Source: Ramlibacter sp. (lineage in GTDB: Bacteria; Pseudomonadota; Gammaproteobacteria; Burkholderiales; Burkholderiaceae_C). Taken from it: 64,000 nt of DNA. The stretch lies in contig JACDFR010000002.1 in NCBI GenBank assembly GCA_013815685.1, forward strand, positions 62,001 to 126,000, read 5' to 3'. Positions 9,685 to 19,900 of the stretch are shown here, one piece after another; position 1 is the first letter of the stretch, and every line of letters starts with the position of its first letter. The notes below the pieces were generated by a model that saw only the letters and a list, made by a program, of their open reading frames with translations, searched no databases and was not told the origin of the DNA. Made by a program: the position numbers and the translations under genes.

Positions 9685-11780
9685 ACAAGTACTGGTTGAC
9701 ATGGCGCAGGGCTTGCGCGTTCGCAGGCATTTTGCTCGCGGCCGGCAGCGCCCTGACCGCCCGCGCGCAGTCGGTGGTCGAAGGCGTCAGCAGTTCCATG
9801 CAGGGAGGCGTCGAGGTCGTTCGCATCGACTTTTCGCAGGCGCTGCCCGCAGTCCCCGCGGGCTTCACCATCCAGGCGCCGGCCCGCATCGCAATCGACG
9901 TGCCGGGCGCCACCAACGGCATGGGCCGCTCCACGGTCGATATCAACCAGGGCAACGTCCGGTCGGTCAACGTGGTGCAGTCGGGTGACCGCACCCGGCT
10001 GGTGCTGAACCTCAAATCGGCTGCGGCATACAAAGCCCAGCTTCAGGGCAAATCTCTTCTGGTCGTGCTCGAGTCGACCGCAGCCGCCGGGCCTGCGCCC
10101 GTGGGGCAGCCCGCATTCGCGGAAAGCCGCAATACCGAAACGCAGCCCATCAAGGACCTCGACTTCCGCCGGGGCAACGACAGCTCGGGCCGCATCATTG
10201 TCGCGTTGCCGAACAACCAGGTGGGCGTGGACATCCGCCAGCAAGGCCAGGGCCTGGTTGTCGAATTCCTCAAATCGACGCTGCCCGAAGGCTTGCGCCG
10301 CAGGCTCGACGTCTCCGATTTCGGCACGCCGGTGCAGTCGGTCACTACTTTCCAGGCCGGCGATCGCGTTCGTATCGTGATCGAACCCAAGGGCGCCTGG
10401 GAGCACAGCGCCTACCAAAGCGACAACCAGTTCGTGGTGGAAGTGCGGCAGATCAAGATCGATCCTTCCAAACTGACCCAGGGCCCGGGATATGCCGGTG
10501 AAAAGCTGTCGCTGAACTTCCAGAACATCGAAGTGCGTTCGCTACTGCAAGTGATTGCTGATTTCACCAACTTCAACATTGTGACTTCGGATTCGGTGAC
10601 TGGCGCCGTCACGCTTCGCCTCAAGGATGTGCCCTGGGACCAGGCACTGGACATCGTGCTCCAGGCCAAGGGGCTGGGCATGCGCAAGACGGGGAATGTG
10701 ATCTGGATCGCCCCGAAGGACGAGATCGCCTCCAAGGAAAAGCTGGACCTCGAGTCGCGCGTGGCGATCCAGAGCCTGGAGCCCGTGCGCACACAGTCGT
10801 TCCAGCTGAACTACACCAAGGCGGCCGAGATTGCCGCCCAGATCACCGCAGGCACCGGTGCAGCACGAATCCTGAGCACGCGCGGCAGCGTCATCGCCGA
10901 GCCGCGCACCAACCAGATCTTCGTGACCGACATCACGTCGCGCCTGGAGCAGGTGCAGCAGTTGATCGGCAAGCTCGATATCGCCGTGCGCCAGGTGCTG
11001 ATCGAGGCGCGGATCGTCGAGGCGTCGGATACTTTCGGCAAGTCGCTGGGTGTGAGGCTGGGTGGCCGGCCGTTCAGCTTGAATGGCAGCCGCAACAGTC
11101 AGTTCGGAAGCACCTACATCTCGCCGGACATTACCGGGAACAACCCGCCCCAGCTGGGTGGTAACTTCGGCACGAGCGCCGGCGACTTCCTGAATCTGCC
11201 GGCCGTCGGCCAGAGCGGTTTCTCGCCCGCCACGTTTGCCGTGTCCCTGTTCAGCTCGTCTTTGACCCGGCTGCTGAATCTGGAAATCTCCGCGCTCGAG
11301 GCCGACGGGCGAGGCAAGCTGGTGTCCAGCCCGCGCATTGTCACGGCCGACCAGACCAAGGCGATGATCGAGCAGGGAACCGAATTCCCTTACCAGCAGG
11401 CCACCTCGAGCGGCGCCACTTCCGTGGCCTTCCGGCGCGCCACCTTGAAGCTCGAAGTCACCCCGCAGATCACACCCGAGGGCAACATCATCCTGGACCT
11501 GGATATCAACAAGGACAGCCGTGGCGAGACCACCGCCGCTGGCATCGCCATCAACACCAAGCACATCAAGACCCAGGTGCTGGTGGAAAATGGCGGCACC
11601 GTCGTGATCGGCGGCATCTTCGAGCTGGCGGAAACCGAGCAAGAAGCAAAGGTCCCGGTTCTGGGTGACCTTCCGGGCGTCGGCAACCTGTTCAAGAACA
11701 AGCAGCGCACCAGCAACAAGCAGGAAATGCTGGTCTTCATCACGCCGAAGATGATCGCTGACCGCGCCGCGGCGCGCTGA
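9681..11780 (+). CDS. pilQ: Type IV pilus secretin PilQ
   Basis: PilQ forms the outer-membrane gated ring through which the pilus passes. The 699-residue product has a Sec signal ending near ARAQ (residue 30) and two AMIN domains that bind peptidoglycan (about residues 35-130 and 155-250). Next come an STN/N0 domain (KLSLNFQNIEVRSLLQVIADFTNFN), an N1 KH-like domain, and the secretin barrel from about residue 430 with its signature region EQGTEFPYQQATSSGATSVAF and VPVLGDLPGVGNLFK. It is the last pil gene. The start overlaps the pilP stop, and aroK follows after only 15 bp. Confidence 0.96.
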   Translation: MNKYWLTWRRACAFAGILLAAGSALTARAQSVVEGVSSSMQGGVEVVRIDFSQALPAVPAGFTIQAPARIAIDVPGATNGMGRSTVDINQGNVRSVNVVQSGDRTRLVLNLKSAAAYKAQLQGKSLLVVLESTAAAGPAPVGQPAFAESRNTETQPIKDLDFRRGNDSSGRIIVALPNNQVGVDIRQQGQGLVVEFLKSTLPEGLRRRLDVSDFGTPVQSVTTFQAGDRVRIVIEPKGAWEHSAYQSDNQFVVEVRQIKIDPSKLTQGPGYAGEKLSLNFQNIEVRSLLQVIADFTNFNIVTSDSVTGAVTLRLKDVPWDQALDIVLQAKGLGMRKTGNVIWIAPKDEIASKEKLDLESRVAIQSLEPVRTQSFQLNYTKAAEIAAQITAGTGAARILSTRGSVIAEPRTNQIFVTDITSRLEQVQQLIGKLDIAVRQVLIEARIVEASDTFGKSLGVRLGGRPFSLNGSRNSQFGSTYISPDITGNNPPQLGGNFGTSAGDFLNLPAVGQSGFSPATFAVSLFSSSLTRLLNLEISALEADGRGKLVSSPRIVTADQTKAMIEQGTEFPYQQATSSGATSVAFRRATLKLEVTPQITPEGNIILDLDINKDSRGETTAAGIAINTKHIKTQVLVENGGTVVIGGIFELAETEQEAKVPVLGDLPGVGNLFKNKQRTSNKQEMLVFITPKMIADRAAAR

Positions 11781-11795
11781 CCCCCAGACGCGTAG

Positions 11796-12362
11796 TTGCC
11801 GTACCCAGAGCCGACGAGTCCCGCCCCCCCGAAGCTGGGCATCGTCCTTGTCGGCCTGCCCGGCTCGGGCAAGTCCACCGTCGGGCGGCAACTGGCCCGG
11901 CGGCTGGCGCTGCCCTTCGCCGACTCGGACCACGTCATCGAGCAACGCCTCGGCTGTCCCATTCGCGAGTTTTTTGAGCGTGAGGGTGAGAACGCCTTTC
12001 GCGATCTCGAAGAAGCCGTCATCGGCGACCTGACGCAAGCTCACGCGGGGGTCTTGGCCACCGGGGGCGGCGCGGTGCTGCGGCCCACCAACCGCCAGAG
12101 GCTGCGCGATGCGGGCCAGGTGATCTACCTCAGGTCGATGCCCGAAGAAGTGTTCCGGCGAGTCCGGCATGACGGCAACCGGCCGCTGCTTCAGGTCGAT
12201 GACCCGCTGGCGCGCCTGCGCACGCTCCACGACGAACGCGATCCGCTCTATCGCGAAACCTGCCACTTCGTCATCGAAACCGGCCGTCCTTCGGTATCGA
12301 CACTGGTCAACATGATCCTCATGCAACTCGAGTTGGCCGGGCTGCTTTCCCCGGGCCCTTAA
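11796..12362 (+). CDS. aroK: Shikimate kinase AroK
   Basis: AroK phosphorylates shikimate at O3, fifth step of the aromatic amino-acid pathway. The 188-residue product has the P-loop GLPGSGKS (residues 20-27), the shikimate-binding DSD in [10 protein letters not shown], the GGG motif ATGGGAVLR and the LID arginines in HDGNRPLLQ. No ATG or GTG is available before the P-loop. A TAG lies immediately upstream of the TTG at 11796, so this TTG is the earliest possible start and the one chosen. The gene follows pilQ by 15 bp and precedes aroB by 10 bp, the classic pilQ-aroK-aroB arrangement. Confidence 0.93.
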   Translation: MPYPEPTSPAPPKLGIVLVGLPGSGKSTVGRQLARRLALPFADSDHVIEQRLGCPIREFFEREGENAFRDLEEAVIGDLTQAHAGVLATGGGAVLRPTNRQRLRDAGQVIYLRSMPEEVFRRVRHDGNRPLLQVDDPLARLRTLHDERDPLYRETCHFVIETGRPSVSTLVNMILMQLELAGLLSPGP

Positions 12363-12372
12363 ACTCGGGGCC

Positions 12373-13503
12373 ATGCCCGCCGAAACCAACGCAACGACCG
12401 CAACCACGGCGTCACCAGCGCATACCCTGCGCATCGAGTTGGGTGACCGCAGCTACCCGATCCGTATCGGGTCCGGTTTGCTGGACGACCCGGCCACTTG
12501 GGCGGGCGGTCCTGCAGCATCCCAAGCCCTGATCATCTCCAATACGACGGTTGCTCCCTTCTATGCCGCGCGCCTGGAGCGAGCGATATCGGCGCATCAC
12601 GAAACTGTCCATGTGCTGGCTCTGCCCGATGGGGAAGAGCACAAGACGTGGCAGACACTCAACCTGATTTTCGACGCGCTGCTTCAGAAAGCCTGCGACC
12701 GTAAGACGATCCTTTATGCGCTGGGCGGCGGCGTCGTGGGCGACATGGCCGGCTTCGCGGCCGCCAGCTACATGCGCGGCGTGCCATTCGTCCAGGTTCC
12801 CACGACGCTGCTGGCGCAAGTCGACTCGTCGGTGGGGGGAAAGACCGCGATCAACCATCCGCTGGGCAAGAACATGATCGGCGCGTTCTACCAGCCTCGC
12901 CTGGTGGTGTGCGACCTGGAAACGCTTTCAACCTTGCCGGCGCGAGAGTTCAGCGCCGGGCTCGCCGAGGTCATCAAGTACGGGCCCATCGCCGACATGG
13001 AGTTCCTGGCCTGGATCGAGTCGAATATCGAGGGCCTAATGGCGCGCGACCCCGCGCTGCTGGCGCATGCCGTGCGGCGCAGCTGCGAGATCAAGGCCTG
13101 GGTGGTCACGCACGACGAGCGCGAGTCCGGCTTGCGCGCCATCCTCAATTTCGGCCATACCTTCGGGCACGCCATCGAAGCGGGTCTGGGATATGGGCAA
13201 TGGCTGCACGGCGAGGCGGTTGGATGCGGCATGGTGATGGCGCTGGATCTGTCGCGGCGCCTCGGCCTTGTCGACGAGGCTTTCGTGCGCAGGGTCAGGG
13301 TGCTGCTGGAACGGGCCCGGCTGCCGGTGGTCGGGCCACCACTGGGCACGGGGCGGTACCTTGAATTGATGCAGGTCGACAAGAAGGCCGAGGCCGGCCG
13401 GATCAAGTTCGTGGTCGTCAACAAGCCCGGAAGTGCCGTCGTGCGAACCGCACCGGAGGCGACCGTGTGCGAAGTCATCGAGCATTGCTGCGGCGCCGCC
13501 TGA
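12373..13503 (+). CDS. aroB: 3-dehydroquinate synthase AroB
   Basis: AroB converts DAHP to 3-dehydroquinate, second step of the shikimate pathway, using NAD and a divalent metal. The 376-residue product has the nucleotide-binding segment LPDGEEHKT, the glycine-rich [15 protein letters not shown] and the [20 protein letters not shown] block. Metal-binding residues are in LAEVIKYG and in [11 protein letters not shown] and WLHGEAVG. A slightly long N-terminus rich in Thr/Ala precedes the domain. dgt begins one base after its stop. Confidence 0.96.
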   Translation: MPAETNATTATTASPAHTLRIELGDRSYPIRIGSGLLDDPATWAGGPAASQALIISNTTVAPFYAARLERAISAHHETVHVLALPDGEEHKTWQTLNLIFDALLQKACDRKTILYALGGGVVGDMAGFAAASYMRGVPFVQVPTTLLAQVDSSVGGKTAINHPLGKNMIGAFYQPRLVVCDLETLSTLPAREFSAGLAEVIKYGPIADMEFLAWIESNIEGLMARDPALLAHAVRRSCEIKAWVVTHDERESGLRAILNFGHTFGHAIEAGLGYGQWLHGEAVGCGMVMALDLSRRLGLVDEAFVRRVRVLLERARLPVVGPPLGTGRYLELMQVDKKAEAGRIKFVVVNKPGSAVVRTAPEATVCEVIEHCCGAA

Positions 13504-13504
13504 G

Positions 13505-14635
13505 ATGACGCTGGCCCGATACGCCTGCGACCCGACCTGTTCCCGCGGCCGGCGGCATGCGGAGGAGGCCGCGCCGACCCGGACGGACTTCCAGCGCGAC
13601 CGCGACCGCATCGTTCACTCCACAGCCTTTCGACGGCTGGTCTACAAGACGCAGGTGTTCCTCAATCACGAGGGCGACCTGTTTCGCACCCGGATGACGC
13701 ATTCGCTGGAGGTTGCGCAGCTGGCGCGTTCGATCTCGCGGACGCTGCAGCTCAACGAGGACCTGGTCGAGGCCATCGCGCTCGCCCACGACCTGGGCCA
13801 CACCCCGTTCGGTCATGCCGGCCAGGACGCGCTGGACGATTGCATGGCCGGCGACGGCGGCTTTGAGCACAATCTGCAAAGCTTGCGGGTGGTCGATGAA
13901 CTGGAGGAGCGTTACCCCCGCTTCAATGGGCTGAACCTCACGTTCGAGACGCGTGAGGGCATCCTCAAGCACTGCTCGCGGCACAACGCGCAACGCATCG
14001 ATGCGGCGGAGCCCGGGGGTGTGGGCCGCCGTTTCCTCGACCGCAGCCAGCCCGGCCTGGAGGCGCAGCTTTGCAACCTCGCAGACGAAATCGCCTACAA
14101 CGCCCACGACATCGACGACGGGGTGCGCTCCGGGCTCATATCGATGGAACAGCTGGGCGAGGTCGATCTCTTCGACCATTTCCGGCGACAAGCCTTGCAG
14201 GAGTTCCCTGCTTTGCAGGGGCGCCGGCTGCTTTACGAGGCCATACGCCGCATGCTCAGCGCGCAGGTCTACGACGTGATCGAGTGCACGCGCGCAGCGC
14301 TGGACGGTGCCGGGCCCGCCAGCGCGGACGAGGCGCGTGCCGCCGGTCCGCTGGTGGGCTTCAGCGAGGCCATGCGCTCGCGGTCCGCCGTGCTCAAGCG
14401 CTTCCTGTTGACGAACTTGTACCGGCACGCCCGGGTGCTGGACACCACGGGCCAGGCCAAGGAAGTGGTGCGCGAGCTGTTCGCCGTTTACCGGAACGAC
14501 CCGCACGAGATGGGGGCCGATTTCACCGCCCGTCCCGATACGTCTCGGGCGATAGCCGATTACATCGCCGGCATGACCGACCGCTTCGCCGCGCGCGAAC
14601 ACGAGCGCTTGACAGGACGCCGGCTGCTCGCTTGA
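13505..14635 (+). CDS. dgt: Deoxyguanosinetriphosphate triphosphohydrolase-like protein
   Basis: An HD-domain dNTP triphosphohydrolase that removes tripolyphosphate from dNTPs and so affects dNTP pools. The 376-residue product carries the metal-binding residues H66 (RMTHSLEVAQ) and H95-D96 (ALAHDLGHTPFGHAG), the later aspartate in NAHDIDDG, and the family N-terminus DFQRDRDRIVHSTAFRRL. The ATG at 13505 was chosen because the frame upstream is aroB sequence. It completes the aroKB-dgt unit found in many Burkholderiales. The substrate cannot be told from sequence; this short type-2 form is often annotated dGTPase-like. Confidence 0.92.
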   Translation: MTLARYACDPTCSRGRRHAEEAAPTRTDFQRDRDRIVHSTAFRRLVYKTQVFLNHEGDLFRTRMTHSLEVAQLARSISRTLQLNEDLVEAIALAHDLGHTPFGHAGQDALDDCMAGDGGFEHNLQSLRVVDELEERYPRFNGLNLTFETREGILKHCSRHNAQRIDAAEPGGVGRRFLDRSQPGLEAQLCNLADEIAYNAHDIDDGVRSGLISMEQLGEVDLFDHFRRQALQEFPALQGRRLLYEAIRRMLSAQVYDVIECTRAALDGAGPASADEARAAGPLVGFSEAMRSRSAVLKRFLLTNLYRHARVLDTTGQAKEVVRELFAVYRNDPHEMGADFTARPDTSRAIADYIAGMTDRFAAREHERLTGRRLLA

Positions 14636-14735
14636 GCATGCGGGCCTTGATCTCGATGCAGCAGTGGTCATCCCTCGGGGGTGCTGCTCGGGCGCCTGCT
14701 GCGCCATACCGGGGCGGCAACGTAAAATCGCGGCG

Positions 14736-15290
14736 ATGAATCATCCTGTCGAAGCTGTTGTGCGCGACACGCGCACATGGCTCGAGTGTGCTGTCGTTGG
14801 CTTGAACCTGTGTCCGTTCGCCAGGTCCGTTCATGCCAGGTCGCAGGTGCACTACACGGTGAGCAGCGCCACGGACCCGCAGCAATTGGCGCAAGACCTG
14901 GCTTGCGAGCTCGATGGGCTTGTGTCCCTGGACCCGGCGCTGCGCGAAACGACGTTGTTGATCGTGCCCGGCTGTCTGGGCGACTTCCTCGACTTCAACG
15001 ATTTCATGGGCAAGGCCGATCGCCTTCTGCGCCGGCGGCGGCTCGAGGGTGTGATCCAGCTGGCGAGCTTTCATCCGCATTACCAGTTCGCCGACATCGA
15101 CGCCAACGACATGGGCAACTTCACCAATCGGTCGCCCTATCCCACGATTCACCTGCTGCGCGAAGCCAGCATCGAGCGCGCGCTGCAGTCGATCGCGCAT
15201 CCGCAGGCGATCTACGAAGCCAACATCGACAGGTTGCGGCAACTGGGACCGCAGGGCTGGGCGGCGCTCGGCGTGGGGCCCTCGCAATGA
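14736..15290 (+). CDS. DUF1415 family protein
   Basis: A 184-residue soluble protein of the DUF1415 family, whose function is unknown. The hallmark is the N-terminal block VVGLNLCPFARSV; the cysteine-proline pair suggests a redox or metal site, but this is inference. The central part is FLDFNDFMGKAD and VIQLASFHPHYQFAD with conserved histidines, then RSPYPTIHLLREASIE. The ATG at 14736 gives the usual DUF1415 N-terminus; an earlier in-frame Met lies in the spacer. A TAAAAT hexamer (14723-14728) sits just upstream, without a good -35. The stop overlaps the start of the methyltransferase gene (ATGA). Confidence 0.85.
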   Translation: MNHPVEAVVRDTRTWLECAVVGLNLCPFARSVHARSQVHYTVSSATDPQQLAQDLACELDGLVSLDPALRETTLLIVPGCLGDFLDFNDFMGKADRLLRRRRLEGVIQLASFHPHYQFADIDANDMGNFTNRSPYPTIHLLREASIERALQSIAHPQAIYEANIDRLRQLGPQGWAALGVGPSQ

Positions 15291-16123
15291 CGCAGGAACA
15301 GCTGGAGCTGCGGCCAGGGCAGTCGACCGAGCTGCTCAAGGAGCTGCACATCCTCACGCGCGACGGGCGCATGAACCAGGATTCGCGGCGCAAGCTCAAG
15401 CAGGTCATGCACCTGTACCAGTTCATCGAGAAGCTGCTGATCGAGCTGCCGCTGGACGCCGGCGGTCCGACCTTGGCGGACCATGGCGCGGGGAAGTCGT
15501 ATCTGGGGTTCATTCTGTACGACCTCTTTTTCAAGGAGGCCGGCCGCGGACACATCTATGGAGTCGAATCACGGCCCGACCTTGTGCAACGTTCCAGCGA
15601 GCTGGCTGCCCGGCTCGGCTTCGACCGGATGTCGTTCCTGAATCTCAAAGTGGCGGAAGCGGCCGACGCGGCGGTGCTGCCCGAAAAGATAGACGTGGTC
15701 ACGGCGCTGCACGCATGCGACACGGCCACCGATGATGCCATTGCTTTCGGCTTGCGCAAGCAGGCACGCTTCATGGTGCTGGTGCCATGCTGCCAAGCCG
15801 AAGTGGCGGCGTGCCTGCGCCAGACCAAGGCGTCCGCGCTCGCCCGGACTCCGCTGGCCGAGTTGTGGCGGCATCCCCTGCACACGCGCGAGCTGGGCAG
15901 CCAGCTCACCAACGTGCTTCGTTGTCTTTACCTGGAAGCCTGCGGCTATCAGGTCAGCGTGACCGAACTGGTCGGTTGGGAGCACAGCATGAAGAACGAA
16001 CTCATCCTGGCGCGCCAAACCGGGCACAGAAAGCGCAGCGCAGCCGAGCGTCTGCGCGCCGTGCTGGCGGAGTTTGGTCTGCAGGGACTGCAGGCGCTGC
16101 GCTATCCTGGCCTTGCCTCGTAG
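15287..16123 (+). CDS. SAM-dependent methyltransferase (GSTCD/METTL25-like, Methyltransf_32 type)
   Basis: A 278-residue class I methyltransferase-fold protein. A predicted helical N-terminus (residues 1-55) precedes the SAM-binding motif LADHGAGKSYLGFILYDLFF (glycine loop about residue 65), an acidic motif (IYGVESRPDLV), the motif VVTALHACDTATDDAI and the pattern MVLVPCCQAEVA. HACDTATD and VPCCQ are typical of the Methyltransf_32 group, which includes eukaryotic GSTCD. The substrate is unknown; RNA is a guess from the eukaryotic relatives. It is coupled to the DUF1415 gene by a four-base overlap and followed 14 bp later by a transposase gene. Confidence 0.8.
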   Translation: MTQEQLELRPGQSTELLKELHILTRDGRMNQDSRRKLKQVMHLYQFIEKLLIELPLDAGGPTLADHGAGKSYLGFILYDLFFKEAGRGHIYGVESRPDLVQRSSELAARLGFDRMSFLNLKVAEAADAAVLPEKIDVVTALHACDTATDDAIAFGLRKQARFMVLVPCCQAEVAACLRQTKASALARTPLAELWRHPLHTRELGSQLTNVLRCLYLEACGYQVSVTELVGWEHSMKNELILARQTGHRKRSAAERLRAVLAEFGLQGLQALRYPGLAS

Positions 16124-16137
16124 CCACATCGCCTGCC

Positions 16138-16827
16138 ATGGCCCGCCTTCCCAGACTTACGGTTGCGGGCTACCCGCATCACCTGATCCAGCGCGGCAAT
16201 AACCGGCAACCGATTTTTGCGGTGACCGCGGATTACGAGGTGCTGCTGGCAATGTTCGACGAGCACGCGCGCAAGGCGAGCGTCGCAATCCACGCCTATG
16301 TCCTGATGAGCAATCACTTTCACCTGCTCGCGACCCCGCAGGCGGTGGAAGGTATACCCCAGCTGATGCAGTCCGTAGGCCGACGCTACGTTCGTTATTT
16401 CAACCAGCGGCAGGGGCGAACCGGCACGTTGTGGGAGGGGCGCTATAAGTCCACGCTCATCCAGGCAGAGCGGCACTTGCTCTCGTGCATGGCGTATTTC
16501 GACCTCAATCCCGTGCGCGCCGGTATGGTGGCCGAGCCTGGTTCGTATCCGTGGTCGAGTCATGCGCACTACGTCGGGCAGCGCAATGACAGGCTGGTCA
16601 CGCCCCATCCTCTTTACTGGGAGCTCGGCAATACGCCGTTCGCCCGCGAGGCCGCTTACGTCGAACTTGTTGCTGCCGGCATTTCAGCTCAGCAGCATCT
16701 TGCGCTGACCGAGTCGGCCCTTCGCGGCTGGGCGCTCGGCGATGCCGATTACGTAGCCGAGCTTCAAAAGCGCACGCTGCGCCGGATCAACAAGATTGCC
16801 CCAGGTCGGCCCGCAAACCTGGATTAA
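16138..16827 (+). mobile_element. REP-associated tyrosine transposase (RAYT, Y1/HUH family) gene
   Basis: A 229-residue Y1 transposase of the IS200-like REP-associated type. The histidine pair of the HUH site is H60 and H62 in VLMSNHFHLLATP. Candidate catalytic tyrosines lie in SVGRRYVRYFNQ (Y84, Y87). GTLWEGRYKSTLI and YFDLNPVRAGMV are standard family blocks. The start ATG at 16138 is 14 bp after the methyltransferase stop. All motifs are present and the frame is uninterrupted, so it looks intact. REP-like sequence follows at 16871-16891. Such genes are usually domesticated single copies that act on dispersed REP palindromes rather than moving themselves. Confidence 0.87.
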
Positions 16828-16870
16828 TTATGTGTCCCTAATTTAATAGATTGCGTTCATAGTTGCATTT

Positions 16871-16891
16871 AATTGGAATCTGACCCCAATT
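16871..16891. repeat. REP-like imperfect palindrome downstream of the transposase
   Basis: AATTGG, nine bases, CCAATT: an inverted repeat containing the TCTGACCCCAATT motif that I associate with REP-like elements near RAYT transposases in betaproteobacteria. The flank GTGTCCCTAATTT (16832-16844) resembles another such element. The whole 16828-16900 stretch is much more AT-rich than its neighbours. Confidence 0.5.
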
Positions 16892-16898
16892 ATTTTGC

Positions 16899-16927
16899 TT
16901 GGCGTGGATGTTGCGGCGCGGTATTCT
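16899..16927 (+). promoter_or_regulatory. Candidate promoter of gltBD
   Basis: TTGGCG, 17-base spacer, TATTCT, located 29 bases before the gltB ATG and just after the REP-like palindrome. Each hexamer matches four of six consensus bases. A CCAGGAG ribosome site follows at 16944-16950. Confidence 0.35.
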
Positions 16928-16956
16928 CATCCAGTTCCCAACTCCAGGAGTGCGCC

Positions 16957-19900
16957 ATGGCGACGGCCGCTGAGATTTCGCATTTGCAAGAACACGGCCT
17001 CTACGCCAGGGCGAACGAGCACGACGCCTGCGGGGTCGGTTTCGTCGCACACATCAAGGGCGAGAAGAGCCATGCCATCGTGCAGCAGGGCCTGAAGATC
17101 CTGGAGAACCTGGACCACCGGGGAGCCGTGGGCGCCGACAAGTTGATGGGCGACGGCGCCGGCATCCTGATCCAGTTGCCCGACGCCCTGTACCGCGAAG
17201 AGATGGGCAGGCAGGGCGTCGAGCTGCCGCCGCCGGGGGAATATGGGGTGGGCATGATTTTCCTGCCCAAGGAGCATGCCTCGCGCCTGGCCTGCGAGCA
17301 GGAACTGGAGCGCGCCGTTAGGGCCGAGGGCCAGGTGCTGCTGGGCTGGCGCGACGTGCCGGTCGACCGCGAGATGCCGATGTCGCCCGCCGTGCGCAGG
17401 AAGGAACCGATCCTGCGCCAGATTTTCATCGGCCGCGGCAACGACGTGATCGTGCAGGACGCGCTGGAGCGCAAGCTCTATGTGATCCGCAAGACGGCCA
17501 GCGCCGCCATCCAGAACCTCAAGCTCAAATACACCAAGGAATACTACGTTCCGAGCATGTCCAGCCGCACCGTGGTTTACAAGGGACTGCTGCTGGCCGA
17601 TCAGGTGGGCACGTACTACCTCGACCTGAAAGATCCTCGTTGCGTCTCGGCGCTGGGGCTGGTGCACCAGCGGTTTTCCACCAATACATTTCCCGAGTGG
17701 CCGTTGGCCCACCCGTACCGCTACGTGGCCCACAACGGCGAGATCAACACGGTCAAGGGCAACTACAACTGGATGAAGGCGCGCGAAGGCGTGATGTCCT
17801 CGCCCGTGCTGGGCGCCGACTTGAAAAAGCTCTATCCGATCAGCTTCGCCGGCCAGTCGGATACGGCCACCTTCGACAACTGTCTCGAGCTCCTCACCAT
17901 GGCGGGCTACCCGATCAGCCAGGCCGTGATGATGATGATTCCCGAGCCGTGGGAGCAGCACACGACGATGGACGAACGCCGCAAGGCCTTCTATGAATAC
18001 CATGCGGCCATGCTGGAGCCCTGGGATGGTCCGGCCTCCATCGTGTTCACCGACGGCCGGCAGATCGGCGCCACGCTCGACCGCAACGGCCTGCGGCCCT
18101 CGCGCTACTGCGTCACGGACGATGACCTCGTGATCATGGCGTCGGAGACCGGCGTGTTGCCCGTGCCCGAGAACAAGATCGTGCGCAAATGGCGCCTGCA
18201 GCCAGGCAAGATGTTCCTGATCGACCTGGAACAGGGCCGCATGATCGACGACGAGGAGCTCAAGGCCAACCTCGCGAACAGCAAGCCCTACAAGCAGTGG
18301 ATCGAGAACCTGCGCATCAGGCTCGATCATCTGGAATCGAGCGCCGCCGGGCCGTCCCACGGCGCGCAGGCCCACTTGGGGGGCGGCGCAGTACGCGGTG
18401 TGACAAGCGCGCAGGCCATACCCTTGCTGGACCGGCAGCAGGCTTTTGGCTACACCCAGGAAGACATCAAGTTCCTGATGTCGCCCATGGCCCAAGCCGG
18501 GGAAGAGGGCATCGGCTCGATGGGCAACGACAGCCCGCTGGCCGTCCTCTCGTCCAGGGACAAGCCGCTCTACAGCTACTTCAAGCAACTTTTCGCGCAG
18601 GTGACCAACCCGCCGATCGATCCGATCCGCGAGTCCATCGTGATGTCGCTGGTGTCGTTCATCGGCCCCAAACCCAATCTGCTGGACATCAACCAGGTCA
18701 ACCCGCCGATGCGGCTCGAAGTGAGCCAGCCTATTCTCGATTTCGTCGACATGGCGAAGCTGCGCGATATCGAAAGCCATACCCACGGCAAGTTCCGCAG
18801 CCATACGCTGGATATCACCTATCCGCTGGATTGGGGCCACGAAGGTGTCGAAGCCAAGCTCGCGTCGCTCAACGCCGAGGCAGTGGACGCGATCAAGAGC
18901 GGCAAGAACATCCTGATCGTCAGCGACCGCGCGGTGGGTCCGACCCAGGTCGCGATCCCGGCCCTGCTCGCACTGTCCTCCATCCACCAGCACCTGGTGC
19001 GCGAGGGTTTGCGAACGACGGCCGGGCTGGTCGTGGAAACTGGCTCCGCCCGCGAAGTGCATCACTTCGGCGTGCTGGCGGGATACGGCGCCGAGGCCGT
19101 GCATCCCTACCTGGCGATGGAAACACTGTTGTCGATCCACAAGGACCTGCCCGGCGAGCTGAGCGCCGACAAGGCCATCTACAACTATGTGAAGGCGGTG
19201 GGCAAGGGCTTGTCCAAGATCATGTCCAAGATGGGCGTGTCCACGTACATGAGCTATTGCGGCGCCCAGTTGTTCGAGGCGATCGGCCTGAACAGCGACA
19301 CGATCGAAAAATATTTCACCGGCACCGCCAGCCGTGTCGAGGGTATCGGGGTGTTCGAGATGGCGCAGGAGGCCATCCGCATGCACAAAGCCGCGTTCGG
19401 CGACGACCCGGTGCTGGCCTCGATGCTCGATGCCGGCGGCGAATACGCCTGGCGCACCCGCGGCGAAGAGCACATGTGGACGCCCGACGCGATCGCCAAG
19501 CTGCAACACGCTGCGCGCGCCAACAACTGGAACACGTACAAGGAATATGCCCAGCTGATCAACGACCAGAACCGCCGCCACATGACGCTGCGCGGACTGT
19601 TCGAGTTCAGGCTGGATCCTTCGAAGGCGATCTCCATCGACGAAGTCGAGCCGGCAAAGGACATCGTCAAGCGCTTCGCGACCGGCGCGATGTCGCTGGG
19701 CTCGATCTCCACCGAAGCCCATGCCACGCTGGCCGTGGCGATGAACCGCATCGGCGGCAAGAGCAACACGGGGGAGGGCGGTGAAGACCCGGCCCGTTAT
19801 CGCCAGGAGCTCAAGGGCATCCCGATCAGGCAGGGCCAGACCATGGGCGACATCATGGGCCACGATGTGGTCGAGGTGGACTACCCGCTCAACGACGGCG

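Noticed and set aside
10542-12434. A long minus-strand frame opposite pilQ and aroK
   Set aside because: It crosses two well-supported genes and shows no recognisable domain.
14640-14735. A sixth copy of the dispersed repeat between dgt and the DUF1415 gene
   Set aside because: CCCTCGGGGG is present, but the flanking blocks and second hairpin are not recognisable.
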